In this document: positions 1 through 7,798 of the stretch, in pieces | How the letters are laid out: each line of letters starts with the position of its first letter | How positions within the stretch are numbered: the stretch's first letter is position 1 | Origin: Thalassospira sp. MCCC 1A01428 | GTDB lineage: Bacteria > Pseudomonadota > Alphaproteobacteria > Rhodospirillales > Thalassospiraceae | Reading direction: 5' to 3' | Assembly (NCBI RefSeq): GCF_002115825.1 | Contig: NZ_JFJZ01000024.1 | Coordinates: 1 to 64,000, forward strand | DNA length: 64,000 bases | Program-made: the position numbers and the translations under genes | Notes under the pieces: model-generated | What the model was told of the DNA's origin: nothing | The model's input: only the letters and a program-made list of their open reading frames with translations | Database searches by the model: none

Positions 1-268
1 TGATCGGGCAGAAAAACGGGGCTTTCTCACGTTCCGGGATATGGGAACTGGTGCGCGGGGTGGCACCCCGGCCATTGCATTGCGAACAGCGCAGGTTTTT
101 AAGATGCGGCCCCATTTTGAAGGTGGGGCCGTGCTTGATCAGCAGCGGCCCAAAATATAGCTTCGCCGAATATCCGCAATGAATGCAGCTGATGTTGCAA
201 TGGTCGTCATTCATCGCGAATCCATGCAGAGACGCAAGATTCCAATTGTATTCGCGCCAATCTGCCAT
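1..268 (-). CDS. Small zinc-ribbon protein of unknown function (3' end beyond window)
   Basis: The reverse strand is open from an ATG at 268 to the window edge, giving 89 codons with no stop. Two Cys pairs are visible, CIHC near residue 28 and CSQC near residue 61, with a further Cys at about residue 24 and one near the end (FFCP). This arrangement suggests a zinc ribbon that binds one metal ion. A GAGGTGA/AAAGG stretch precedes the ATG. I do not recognise the family. It lies just inside a possible integration junction (353-505), so it could belong to an accessory element. The gene is truncated by the window, so its full length is unknown. Confidence 0.55.
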   Translation of the reverse strand, partial: MADWREYNWNLASLHGFAMNDDHCNISCIHCGYSAKLYFGPLLIKHGPTFKMGPHLKNLRCSQCNGRGATPRTSSHIPEREKAPFFCPI

Positions 269-352
269 TGGCTTACCTTTCGCTCACCTCAAATGTTCCT
301 GTTTTGTTCTTATCTAAAGCAGGGAGGGGGTGACGTCAACTTGTTTTCAATC

Positions 353-388
353 TGGTACACGGTTTGGTACACATTTTGGTACACATTG
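353..388 (+). repeat. Three direct TGGTACAC repeats, 12-bp period
   Basis: TGGTACAC occurs at 353, 365 and 377, separated each time by four T/G/A-rich bases. The strict 12-bp phasing is short for a DnaA-type iteron array and far too short for CRISPR. It suggests repeated binding of one protein. Sites of this kind next to a tRNA-like end are what would be expected of integrase arm-type sites, but an operator for the gene at 1-268 is equally possible. Confidence 0.6.
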
Positions 389-453
389 GGTGGTTCGATT
401 TGAGTTAATACATTGAAATAACATGAATAATTTTTCGCCAAGTTATGCCCCCT

Positions 454-472
454 AATCCCTCCTTGCCCGCCA
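454..472 (+). other. tRNA 3'-end-like fragment (possible attachment-site remnant)
   Basis: The 19 bases AATCCCTCCTTGCCCGCCA look like the end of a tRNA: the tail of the T-loop, a T-stem strand (CCCTC), a 7-nt acceptor strand (CTTGCCC), discriminator G and an encoded CCA. The upstream T-loop (TTCGA) and the rest of a tRNA are missing. A rho-independent terminator follows 3 nt later, as is usual for tRNA genes. This is inferred to be an att scar; chance resemblance is possible. Confidence 0.4.
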
Positions 473-475
473 GTG

Positions 476-505
476 AAAAAGGCTCCCTTAAAGGGAGCCT
501 TTTTT
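476..505. terminator. Rho-independent terminator
   Basis: AAAAAGGCTCCCTT pairs with AAGGGAGCCTTTTTT, giving a near-perfect hairpin with A and T tracts on either side, so it can work in both directions. On the reverse strand it lies downstream of the acetyltransferase at 583-1131. On the forward strand it follows the tRNA-like fragment. Confidence 0.85.
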
Positions 506-582
506 CGTTTGGGATATTCACTATTTTGGCGTTCAGGCGGCAAAACAGCCGCGCAACAGAACCTGAAATGAAACCATTTTGA

Positions 583-1131
583 TTATGTCGTCTGCTGGGA
601 TTCCCATTCCCGTTTCAGTAAGGCGTATTGCATTGTGTTTTCGTAGATGGGGCTGCCGGTTTCGTCGTTTTTGAAGGACACAAAATCGATGAAATGCCCT
701 TCTTTTCGCATCCCCAGCTTTTGGCAAAGGCTTTCCGAAGGGGTGTTTGTGTCCTCGACATAGGCATAAAGGCGTCGGGCGTTTTGTGCCGTGAAAAGAT
801 AGGTGAGAAGGGCTCTGGCAGCTTCGCTGGCAAAGCCATGTCCCTGGAAATCCGGATTGAAATTCCAGCCAATGGCAAACACGTCCTTGTCGTGCTTTTC
901 GGCCACAGCAAAGACATCACCTATCAGTTTACCCGAGCTTTTCTCGCAGACAGCGATGTAATCGTCACTTTTGCTGCGCTTCTCAGCTTCGTCGTTGGCT
1001 TTTAAGGGGCTATCAAGCCGCAAAGACAGAAAGCAGCTTGCGGTTGGCATATGTAAATAGGCATAAAGACCATCTGCATCGTCTTTTCTGAAATTCCTCA
1101 GAATAAGACGATCTGTTTCCTGCGTTTTCAT
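583..1131 (-). CDS. GNAT family N-acetyltransferase (RimJ/RimL type)
   Basis: This 182-aa protein begins with the ETDRLILRNF motif typical of RimJ/RimL-like acetyltransferases. It has the acetyl-CoA-binding core near residues 95-110 (NPDFQGHGFASEA, the Q-x-x-G-x-G/A loop) and the late SxxLCQKLGMRKEGHF segment common to the family. Such enzymes move an acetyl group from acetyl-CoA to a protein N-terminus, amino acid or small amine; the acceptor cannot be read from the sequence. It is monocistronic on the reverse strand and ends into the terminator at 476-505. Confidence 0.85.
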   Translation of the reverse strand: MKTQETDRLILRNFRKDDADGLYAYLHMPTASCFLSLRLDSPLKANDEAEKRSKSDDYIAVCEKSSGKLIGDVFAVAEKHDKDVFAIGWNFNPDFQGHGFASEAARALLTYLFTAQNARRLYAYVEDTNTPSESLCQKLGMRKEGHFIDFVSFKNDETGSPIYENTMQYALLKREWESQQTT

Positions 1132-1180
1132 GTGGCCTCGTTCGCAGCTTTAAACCGGCCATTACGACCCGTCAGGCTGT

Positions 1181-1423
1181 TTAGCTGAATGCGTTAAAGG
1201 TGATGATGGTTTGGGTGTCCTTGATATTGGGCAGGGCGTGAATTTTTTCGTTCACATAGCGGCCAATATCCTGTCCGTCTTCGATATAGACTTTGACCAG
1301 TAATTCAAACGGGCCGGAAATCGAATAGACTTCGGAAACACCTTCGACCTCTTCTACCAGCGCGGCGGCGACGTCATAGGCTTTGCCAAGTTCGCATTTC
1401 ACGAAAATAAAGAAGGGATGCAT
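1181..1423 (-). CDS. Stand-alone Lrp/AsnC ligand-binding (RAM) domain protein
   Basis: This 80-aa protein consists only of the alpha/beta RAM domain of Lrp/AsnC regulators, with no helix-turn-helix. It reads MHPFFIFVKCELGKAYDVA at the start, then GVSEVYSISGPFELLVKV and ends in a TQTIITFNAF strand. The ATG at 1423 is preceded by GCGGAG at good spacing and is preferred over an upstream in-frame start that would add unrelated residues. Family members bind amino acids and form dimers or octamers, and may modulate full-length Lrp proteins. The ligand is unknown. Confidence 0.85.
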   Translation of the reverse strand: MHPFFIFVKCELGKAYDVAAALVEEVEGVSEVYSISGPFELLVKVYIEDGQDIGRYVNEKIHALPNIKDTQTIITFNAFS

Positions 1424-1539
1424 GGTGGCGTCTCCGCAATGGATTAAACAAGCGGCCAAGCTAGCTTGGCTGGCGCGCCGTTTCAATAATTTGTGCAGGG
1501 GCAGGGTGAATTAGGGGCAAGCAAACCTGCCGGAATTGG

Positions 1540-2418
1540 TTATTCGCCAATCGGGCGGCGGCGTAACCGTTCAAGATGTTCGATCCGGTCGCGAACATGA
1601 TCCGGATTGGCGCGGCCAACACCTTCCAGTAATGTTTCAAGCAAAGCCATGCTTGCAGTCGCACTGTCCCAGGTTGTTGCTGTTTCGATTCTGACGGGAA
1701 AAACATGTTTGGCAAACCGGGCAATCGGGCTTAGCCACTGATCGGTAAACAAAACAACCCTGGCACCCTGGTGCGAGGCGGTTTCAGCAAAGGTAATAAC
1801 ATCATGCTGATAGCGCCGGACATCAAACACCAGCAAAACGTCTCGTTTGCCGATATCAAGTAAATCTTCCGTCCACTTGGTATTCTGACCGGAAACACGG
1901 CGCACATTGCCGCGCATTGAACGCAAATGCTCATAGGCATAAACCGCCAATGCCGATGAAAACCGCCCTCCCAGTACATAAACAGCGCGCTTTTGGTCGG
2001 CCAGAAGCTGAACGGCGCCTGCCAGTTCGGTGGGGGCAATATTGGTGAGTGACGAGCGGATGTTTGATGTAACCGCGTCAATCATATGATGCAGTAATTC
2101 GCCCATCGGGTGGCCGGTTGCAGCCACGGCAGCACGGGGAAGGGCGCTTCGCGTAAGGGGGGATTGCAGCCGTGCCTCCAGTTCACCGCGCAGGCGCGAT
2201 TGCATTTCGGGGTAGCTTTCAAACCCCAGCTTACCTGCAAATCGAAGCACAGTTGGGGCAGAAACCCCACATCTTTCGGCAAAGGTGGCAACAGTTTCAA
2301 GGCCCGCCATCGGATAATGACCAAGCAATGCCTGCGCAAGTTTACGTTCGGAAGCCGTCAGGTCGTCCGCTTTTTGCGTGATCAGTTCGGCAACACTGGG
2401 CCGGGTGGTTTTTTCCAT
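1540..2418 (-). CDS. MurR/RpiR family transcriptional regulator
   Basis: This 292-aa regulator has an N-terminal RpiR-type helix-turn-helix (about residues 1-80, with VATFAERCGVSAPTVLRFAGKLGF as recognition region) and a SIS sugar-isomerase-like domain (about 125-260, with VYVLGGRFSSALAVYA). SIS domains usually sense a phosphosugar, though members next to amine-catabolic genes are known. It lies divergently from the TRAP operon. Two identical-geometry inverted repeats (2544-2559, 2594-2609) sit in the shared promoter region and another pair precedes the glutamine-synthetase-like gene, so it is the obvious candidate regulator of both. A TTG at 2427 has a better-spaced GGGA and is an alternative start. 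Confidence 0.88.
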   Translation of the reverse strand: MEKTTRPSVAELITQKADDLTASERKLAQALLGHYPMAGLETVATFAERCGVSAPTVLRFAGKLGFESYPEMQSRLRGELEARLQSPLTRSALPRAAVAATGHPMGELLHHMIDAVTSNIRSSLTNIAPTELAGAVQLLADQKRAVYVLGGRFSSALAVYAYEHLRSMRGNVRRVSGQNTKWTEDLLDIGKRDVLLVFDVRRYQHDVITFAETASHQGARVVLFTDQWLSPIARFAKHVFPVRIETATTWDSATASMALLETLLEGVGRANPDHVRDRIEHLERLRRRPIGE

Positions 2419-2543
2419 GGCGTCCAAATCGGTGATTCCCGTGCGGTAAAGCTGGAAAGGGCTGGTTTTGCAAGCAGCGGCAAGCGGTGGGAAGGTTCCT
2501 ATAGTTCATCTTGCTCAATTTGTCACATCACCTTGGATGGAAT

Positions 2544-2559
2544 TGTAATGAATTTTACA
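2544..2559. promoter_or_regulatory. Candidate RpiR operator 1 (TGTAA-N6-TTACA)
   Basis: TGTAATGAATTTTACA is a perfect 5-bp inverted repeat with a 6-bp spacer. It starts 126 bp upstream of the regulator start and exactly 50 bp before a second copy. Confidence 0.6.
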
Positions 2560-2593
2560 TCAACTAACAATCTTGTCATTCAAACAGGCTTGA

Positions 2594-2609
2594 TGTAACG
2601 TTCATTACA
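2594..2609. promoter_or_regulatory. Candidate RpiR operator 2 (TGTAA-N6-TTACA)
   Basis: TGTAACGTTCATTACA has the same arms and spacer as the site at 2544. The arms extend to 6 bp (ATGTAA/TTACAT). Confidence 0.6.
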
Positions 2610-2996
2610 TAGAGGCAAAAATGCCCTATGCCACCAAAGGTGGCGCGAATTAAAAATGGCTGTCTGAATTGGCAGTTGATCGCCCGGGAGGCGGCACAAA
2701 CGTAACGTCCATTGTTTCGGCAATGCAGGGGTTGACGTCATATGGGATTTTGCCCGCAAGAAGATGCATTTTCCTTGCATCACTTGAATCGACCATTCTT
2801 AAGGCAGGTTGCTTTGAGAACTGGTGAATTGCGGCTTTTATCACAACCCGATAGCCCGGCCTGCAACGCATGGTAGTCATTTTGTGTTGCAGGCATGACA
2901 CGCCGGTTGGCCAGCCTTGATCCAGAATCTGATGTGCCGGTTTTAAAGGGCCGGCACATAAATAGAGACCAAGACATCGGGGAATGGGATTGTACG

Positions 2997-3503
2997 ATGC
3001 CTGAAGTGATTAAAGCTTATGTCCGGTGGGTGGACCGGATAAACCGCATTATCGGGCGGTTTGCCATGTATCTGATTTTTGCGATGCTGGCGGTTCTTTT
3101 ATATTCTTCCTTTACCAAGGTTTTTCTGTTTCCTGCCCTTTGGACACTGGAAACGGCGCAGTTTTTAATGGTTGCCTATTTTTTGCTGGGTGGTGGTTAT
3201 TCCATGCAGCTTGATAGCCATGTGCGCATGGATCTGTTCTACGGATCTTGGAAGCCCAGGACCCAGGCCATTGTTGATGCCATAACGATTCTGCTGCTGA
3301 TTTTTTATCTGGCATTTTTGCTATATGGCGGCATTTCCTCTACCTCTTATGCGCTGCAGTATAACGAAACCAGCTATTCCAGCTGGTCGCCGCCTATGGC
3401 ACCAATCAAGGTGATCATGACGTTTGGCGTGTTTATGATGTTGCTGCAGGCGATAGCGACATTCTTTCGGGATCTGGCCCGTATTCGCGGGGAGGTTCTG
3501 TAA
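2997..3503 (+). CDS. TRAP transporter small permease subunit (DctQ family)
   Basis: This 168-aa membrane protein has four predicted transmembrane segments and the DctQ pattern (LETAQFLMVAYFLLGGGYSMQLDSHVRMDLFY). It is the small membrane subunit that couples the periplasmic solute receptor to the large channel subunit in sodium-driven uptake. The ATG at 2997 is preferred because CATCGGGGAATGGG precedes it and the length suits the family; an upstream in-frame start would add 34 unrelated residues. Its stop overlaps the start of the large subunit (TAATG), which implies translational coupling. Confidence 0.88.
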   Translation: MPEVIKAYVRWVDRINRIIGRFAMYLIFAMLAVLLYSSFTKVFLFPALWTLETAQFLMVAYFLLGGGYSMQLDSHVRMDLFYGSWKPRTQAIVDAITILLLIFYLAFLLYGGISSTSYALQYNETSYSSWSPPMAPIKVIMTFGVFMMLLQAIATFFRDLARIRGEVL

Positions 3504-4828
3504 TGAGTTATGAAATGATCGCGTTGTTGATGTTTGCATCAATGATGCTGCTGTTATTGACCGGCAAGCGCGTTTTTGGCGCGATTGGTGTTGTTGCGGT
3601 TGTGTTTTCGCTCGCCCTGTGGGGCGATGGCGGGTCTGAAATGGCCTTTAGTGCCGCGATGAAGCTGATGAAGTGGTATCCGCTTCTGACCCTGCCGCTG
3701 TTTATTTACATGGGCTATATGCTGTCTGAATCGGGCATTGCCGATGATTTGTATCGTATGTTCCATGTTTGGATGGGGCCGGTGCGCGGCGGGCTTGCCA
3801 TTGGCACCATTGTGTTGATGGTCGCTATTTCGGCGATGAACGGATTAAGCGTTGCCGGTATGGCGATTGGGGCCAGCATTGCCATGCCCGAATTGTTGCG
3901 GCGCGGTTATGATAAAATCATGGTCACAGGGGTTATTCAGGCGGGCAGTTCGCTGGGTATTCTGGTGCCGCCCAGTGTTGTTCTGGTGCTATATGGCATG
4001 ATTGCGCGTCAGCCTGTCGGTCAGCTTTGGCTGGCGGGAGTTTTCCCCGGACTGATGATGGCAGGCCTGTTTGTATTGTATATTGCGGTGCGGTGCTGGT
4101 TAAAGCCTGAAATGGGACCGGCCCTTAGCCGTGAAGAACGTGCTGCTGTCAGCTGGTCGGAAAAGGTCAGTTTGCTGAAGGCCGGTTTGATCCCGCTGTT
4201 CATTTTCTTTTCCATGACCGGTCTGTTTTTGATGGGTTACACCTCGCTGGTCGAAAGTTCGGCCGTGGGGGCATTGGCGGCAACGCTTGCGGCAATATTC
4301 AAGCGCCGCCTGACATCCCATGTGATGGAAGAAACCCTGCGCAAAACCCTGTCCATTACCTGCATGTTCATGTGGATCATTCTTGCTGCCCTGTGTTTTG
4401 GTGCGGTGTTTGATGGCCTTGGTGCCGTGCGTGCGATCGAAAATTTCTTCGTCGATCAAATGGGGTGGGGGCCATGGCAAATCCTGATCCTGATGCAGGT
4501 ATCGTTTATCATTATGGGTATGTTCCTGGATGATACGGCGATGCTGGTGATTGTTGCACCGCTTTATGTGCCATTGGTCGGCCACCTTGGTTTCGATCTG
4601 GTGTGGTATGGCGTGCTTTATACCATCACCTGCCAGATCGCCTATATGACGCCGCCTTTTGGCTATAACCTGTTTTTAATGCGGGCGATGGCTCCGCCGG
4701 AAGTTACTCTTAAAGACATTTATCAATCCATTACGCCGTTTGTGCTGATCATGGTTTTGGCCCTGGTCCTTGTGATGGCGTTTCCGCAGATCGCCTTGTG
4801 GTTACCCGGTGTCCAATACGGTCACTGA
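3503..4828 (+). CDS. TRAP transporter large permease subunit (DctM family)
   Basis: This 441-aa protein has about 12 hydrophobic segments. Hallmarks include the LPLFIYMGYMLSESG helix, the MNGLSVAGMAIGASIAMPELLRRGYD region, the GILVPPSVVLVLYG motif and MFLDDTAMLVIVAPLYVP near the C-terminus. DctM forms the ion-coupled transport path across the inner membrane. It is translationally coupled to the small subunit and followed after 174 bp by the solute receptor. The substrate is not readable from the sequence; the downstream enzyme cluster suggests an amine, amino alcohol or derivative. Confidence 0.93.
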   Translation: MSYEMIALLMFASMMLLLLTGKRVFGAIGVVAVVFSLALWGDGGSEMAFSAAMKLMKWYPLLTLPLFIYMGYMLSESGIADDLYRMFHVWMGPVRGGLAIGTIVLMVAISAMNGLSVAGMAIGASIAMPELLRRGYDKIMVTGVIQAGSSLGILVPPSVVLVLYGMIARQPVGQLWLAGVFPGLMMAGLFVLYIAVRCWLKPEMGPALSREERAAVSWSEKVSLLKAGLIPLFIFFSMTGLFLMGYTSLVESSAVGALAATLAAIFKRRLTSHVMEETLRKTLSITCMFMWIILAALCFGAVFDGLGAVRAIENFFVDQMGWGPWQILILMQVSFIIMGMFLDDTAMLVIVAPLYVPLVGHLGFDLVWYGVLYTITCQIAYMTPPFGYNLFLMRAMAPPEVTLKDIYQSITPFVLIMVLALVLVMAFPQIALWLPGVQYGH

Positions 4829-5002
4829 TTACCCACAGATGCGCTATTGACCTGTATTTCGTGACAATCCGAACGCAGGTCCAACAAACAGAAACCATCC
4901 GAGGGACCGATACTCGAGAAACGGAGAGGGGCGGTTTCGCCGGTCTGGCGAGCCAAAATTGCGGGGAAAATCCCGCCTGTTTATTGATCAGGGAGATAAA
5001 AA

Positions 5003-6055
5003 ATGACTTCAAGACGCGAATTTTTTAGAAAAGCAGGGTTGGCCACCGCCGCAGCCGGAACAACGGCATTTGCGGCCCCCTATGTGAAGGCGGCAAATGC
5101 GAAAATTACCTGGCGTTTGCAAACCTATGCGGGCCCGGCACTGGCGGAACATGTGATTAAACCGTCGATTGACCGGTTTAATAAAATTGCCAATGGCGAA
5201 ATGGAAATTGAATTGTACCATGCCGACCAGCTGGTGCCGACGGGCGAGCTTTTTCGCGCCATGCAGCGCGGCACGATTGATGCGGTACAGTCCGATGATG
5301 ATTCGATTGCCGCACCGGTTGATGTGTCGGTTTTTGGTGGTTATTTCCCGTTTGCATCACGGTACAGCCTTGATGTGCCGACCCTGTTTTACGAATACGG
5401 CCTCGATAAGATCTGGGAAGAGGCCTATGACGAAGTGGAAGGTGTCAAATGGCTTTCTGCCGGGTCGTGGGACCCATGCAACTTTGCCACGGTTGCGCCG
5501 ATCAAAAGTCTGGCAGACCTTAAAGGCAAACGTATTTTTACGTTTCCAACAGCAGGTAAATTCCTGTCACGTTTTGGCGTGGTCCCGGTAACCTTGCCAT
5601 GGGAAGATGTGGAAGTCGCGGTGCAAACCGGCGAGCTTGATGGCATTGCATGGTCGGGTATCACCGAGGATTACACAGTGGGCTGGGCCGATGTGACTAA
5701 ATATTTCCTGACCAACAATATCTCCGGTGCATGGTGTGGTTCGTACTTTGCCAATGAAGAACGCTGGAATGAATTACCCGACCATTTAAAGGAACTGTTC
5801 CGGGCCTGTATGGACAGCTCGCATTACCACCGGCTTTACTGGTATTGGGCGGGGGAAGCCAAGCTGCGGACCCAGGGAACCAAAATGGAACTGACATCCA
5901 TCCCTGATGCGGAATGGAAACAGGTTGAAGCCGAAGCGCATAAGTTCTGGGATGAAATAGCGCAGACCAGCCCTCGATGCGCCAAGGTTGTTGAAATTCT
6001 CAAGCAATATGCCGAAACCATGGAAAAGGCGGGCGCACCTTATCGCTATAGCTGA
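5003..6055 (+). CDS. TRAP transporter solute-binding protein (DctP family)
   Basis: This 350-aa periplasmic receptor starts with a twin-arginine-type signal (SRREFFRKAG, then a hydrophobic stretch and AFAAPYVKAA). That suggests export in folded form. The mature part carries DctP features: GELFRAMQRGTIDAVQS, the ADLKGKRIF hinge strand and VQTGELDGIAWSG. It delivers the ligand to the DctQM permease encoded upstream. Many aromatic residues in the C-terminal half (SHYHRLYWYW) could line the ligand cleft. GGGAGAT precedes the start. It ends the transporter operon; a hairpin follows at 6091-6124. Confidence 0.93.
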   Translation: MTSRREFFRKAGLATAAAGTTAFAAPYVKAANAKITWRLQTYAGPALAEHVIKPSIDRFNKIANGEMEIELYHADQLVPTGELFRAMQRGTIDAVQSDDDSIAAPVDVSVFGGYFPFASRYSLDVPTLFYEYGLDKIWEEAYDEVEGVKWLSAGSWDPCNFATVAPIKSLADLKGKRIFTFPTAGKFLSRFGVVPVTLPWEDVEVAVQTGELDGIAWSGITEDYTVGWADVTKYFLTNNISGAWCGSYFANEERWNELPDHLKELFRACMDSSHYHRLYWYWAGEAKLRTQGTKMELTSIPDAEWKQVEAEAHKFWDEIAQTSPRCAKVVEILKQYAETMEKAGAPYRYS

Positions 6056-6090
6056 TTCTGCCGTTGGTTGTCTGGCGGGATAAAGTGTTG

Positions 6091-6124
6091 CAGGCAGGTA
6101 TTCCTTTGTAATGCCTGCCTGTTT
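6091..6124 (+). terminator. Probable terminator after the TRAP operon
   Basis: CAGGCAGG (6091-6098) pairs with CCTGCCTG (6114-6121), followed by only a short T run (TTT). The arms are perfect but the tail is weak, so termination may be partial. Confidence 0.5.
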
Positions 6125-6167
6125 CCCGGCTGATCGTGTGATGTTTGGCGTTGTGATTTTGACTAAT

Positions 6168-6183
6168 TGTAATAAATTATACA
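6168..6183. promoter_or_regulatory. Candidate RpiR operator 3 (TGTAA-N6-ATACA)
   Basis: TGTAATAAATTATACA matches the operators at 2544 and 2594 in arms and spacer with one mismatch. It lies exactly 50 bp before operator 4, repeating the spacing of the first pair. Confidence 0.55.
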
Positions 6184-6217
6184 AATAAATCAAATTATCG
6201 AAAAAATGATGGAATTT

Positions 6218-6233
6218 TGTAAAATTTGTTACA
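6218..6233. promoter_or_regulatory. Candidate RpiR operator 4 (TGTAA-N6-TTACA)
   Basis: TGTAAAATTTGTTACA is a perfect match to the TGTAA-N6-TTACA form. It lies 91 bp upstream of the glutamine-synthetase-like start codon, a suitable place to control that operon. Confidence 0.6.
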
Positions 6234-6323
6234 ATAATATCTGTGACATCACCGCACGAAGAGGCGGAAAACCATAAAATAAAAAGATCGATCCTTGAAA
6301 AACGATCAAACAGGAGGCCGCCC

Positions 6324-7694
6324 ATGGAGGCGAAACAGGTTAAAACTGCCGAAGATGCCCGGAAATTAATTGAAGAACGCCAGATCAAATATGTGAAGGT
6401 CGGTGTTTTTGATGTCGACGGTATTATGCGTGGCAAATACATGCATAAGGACAAGTTCCTGTCGTCGTTAAACGGTGGTTTTGGCTTTTGTGACGTGGTG
6501 TTGGGTTGGGATTCCAATGATCAGCTTTATGACAGCGCCAAATTTACCGGCTGGCATACGGCCTATCCTGATGCGCCGGTGCGCCTGTTGCCCGAAACCT
6601 GCCGTGAATTGCCGATGGAAGAAGATACCATTCTGTTTTTAGGCGAATTTGACGGCGAGGCGGAAAATGTATGTCCGCGTGCGGTGTTGCGCCGGGTCTT
6701 GAACAAGGCGGCAAATATGGGCTACCGCGCCACAGCTGCGTGCGAGTTCGAGTTTTTCCTGTTTGAAGAAACCCCGCATAGTGTGCGCGAAAAAAACTAT
6801 CGTGACCTTAAAAATATCACGCCGGGCTTTTACGGCTATTCGATGTTGCGAAGCTCGGTTCATGCCGAATTTTACCGTGACCTTCTTGATCTGGGCGAGG
6901 CCATGGATTTTCCGATTGAGGGGCTGCATACTGAAACCGGCCCAGGAGTTTTGGAAGCAGCCATTGCCCATGATGATGCCCTGCGTGCCGCCGATAAGGC
7001 AGCCCTGTTTAAAACCTTTACCAAGGTTCTGGCGCAGCGATCCGAATGGATGGCGACCTTTATGGCAAAATGGTCGCCAGAGTGGCCGGGGCAGTCCGGT
7101 CATATGCATGCATCCCTGTTTGGCATAGAGGACGGAAAATCCGTTTTCTTTGACGATGCCAAGCCCCACAATATGTCCGATGAAATGCGCTGGTTTGTTG
7201 GCGGGCAGCAAAAACTGATGCCGGAATTGCTGTCGATGGTGGCTTGCACGGTAAATAGCTATTCCCGCCTTATTCCCGGTTTTTGGGCACCAACCAATGC
7301 GACATGGGGTGTTGAAAACCGAACCACGGCCTTGCGGGTGATCCCCGGTAGCAGTAAATCGCAGCGGGTGGAATATCGCATTGCGGCGGCGGATATTAAC
7401 CCTTACATCGCGCTGGCGGCTTGTATTGGCTCGGGTTTGTGGGGCATTGAACATAAAATTGAACCGACTGCTGCGGTGGTTGGCAATGCTTATGAACAGG
7501 AATTTCCCGCTGAATTGACAATTCCGGCGACACTTTATGAAGCAGCCGGAAGGTTGCGCCAGTCAAAGGCAGCTAACGATTTGTTCGGGTCGAAGTTTGT
7601 TGAACATTACGCCCAGTCGCGTGAATGGGAAGAACGCGAATTTCGTAAAGCGATAACCGACTGGGAGATGCAGCGCTATTTTGAAATCATATGA
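6324..7694 (+). CDS. Glutamine synthetase family protein (gamma-glutamyl-amine ligase type)
   Basis: This 456-aa protein of the GS/PuuA superfamily has the beta-grasp N-terminal part (YVKVGVFDVDGIMRGKYM), the metal-binding CEFEFFLFE, ETGPGVLEAAI, the GHMHASLF histidine segment and the NRTTALRVIPG region. The early VGVFDVDGIMRG is typical of gamma-glutamyl-amide ligases rather than of housekeeping GlnA. It should join glutamate to an amine using ATP. AGGAGG precedes the ATG at 6324. Oxidoreductases and a glutamine amidotransferase follow, as in the Puu pathway. The acceptor amine is unknown. Confidence 0.85.
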   Translation: MEAKQVKTAEDARKLIEERQIKYVKVGVFDVDGIMRGKYMHKDKFLSSLNGGFGFCDVVLGWDSNDQLYDSAKFTGWHTAYPDAPVRLLPETCRELPMEEDTILFLGEFDGEAENVCPRAVLRRVLNKAANMGYRATAACEFEFFLFEETPHSVREKNYRDLKNITPGFYGYSMLRSSVHAEFYRDLLDLGEAMDFPIEGLHTETGPGVLEAAIAHDDALRAADKAALFKTFTKVLAQRSEWMATFMAKWSPEWPGQSGHMHASLFGIEDGKSVFFDDAKPHNMSDEMRWFVGGQQKLMPELLSMVACTVNSYSRLIPGFWAPTNATWGVENRTTALRVIPGSSKSQRVEYRIAAADINPYIALAACIGSGLWGIEHKIEPTAAVVGNAYEQEFPAELTIPATLYEAAGRLRQSKAANDLFGSKFVEHYAQSREWEEREFRKAITDWEMQRYFEII

Positions 7695-7798
7695 TTTTTG
7701 TAAAATTATCTTTTTTCAAAAGTTTGCGCTGTTTTTCTTGCATTCTACATCATCAAGAATCAACCAAGACCTCCATCTTTATTATCCTGTGAGGAATA

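Larger units (their letters stand above)
269..582. other. Intergenic region with repeats, tRNA-end-like fragment and terminator
   Basis: No credible gene was found here. The gap carries three TGGTACAC repeats (353-384), a fragment resembling the 3' end of a tRNA (454-472) and a strong bidirectional hairpin (476-505). Each is listed separately. Confidence 0.6.
2419..2996. other. Divergent promoter region of the RpiR gene and TRAP operon
   Basis: No gene is supported in this 578-bp gap. It is AT-rich near 2510-2640 and holds two TGTAA-N6-TTACA palindromes. The last 390 bp before the TRAP small-subunit start show no clear ORF or terminator, so the operon may have a long leader or a promoter close to its first gene. 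Confidence 0.5.

Noticed and set aside
353-388. CRISPR-like repeat array
   Set aside because: Units are 12 bp with only four variable bases between 8-bp repeats and only three copies; this is far too short for CRISPR.
179-403. 74-codon forward frame containing a triple WYT repeat
   Set aside because: The repeat simply reflects the 12-bp TGGTACAC DNA repeats; there is no ribosome site, and the frame overlaps the better-supported reverse gene at 1-268.
2110-2598. 162-codon forward frame opposite the RpiR gene
   Set aside because: It is the antisense shadow of a clearly recognised HTH/SIS regulator.
2650-2977. Short reverse frames between the RpiR and TRAP genes
   Set aside because: They have no ribosome sites, no recognisable motifs and mutually overlapping frames; the region reads as regulatory DNA.
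4798-5028. 76-codon forward frame between the TRAP large subunit and binding protein
   Set aside because: It overlaps both flanking genes and has no family features; it is most likely just the spacer.
7699-7714. A fifth RpiR operator before the ALDH gene
   Set aside because: Only the TGTAA half-site is present; the second arm (CTTTT) does not match.
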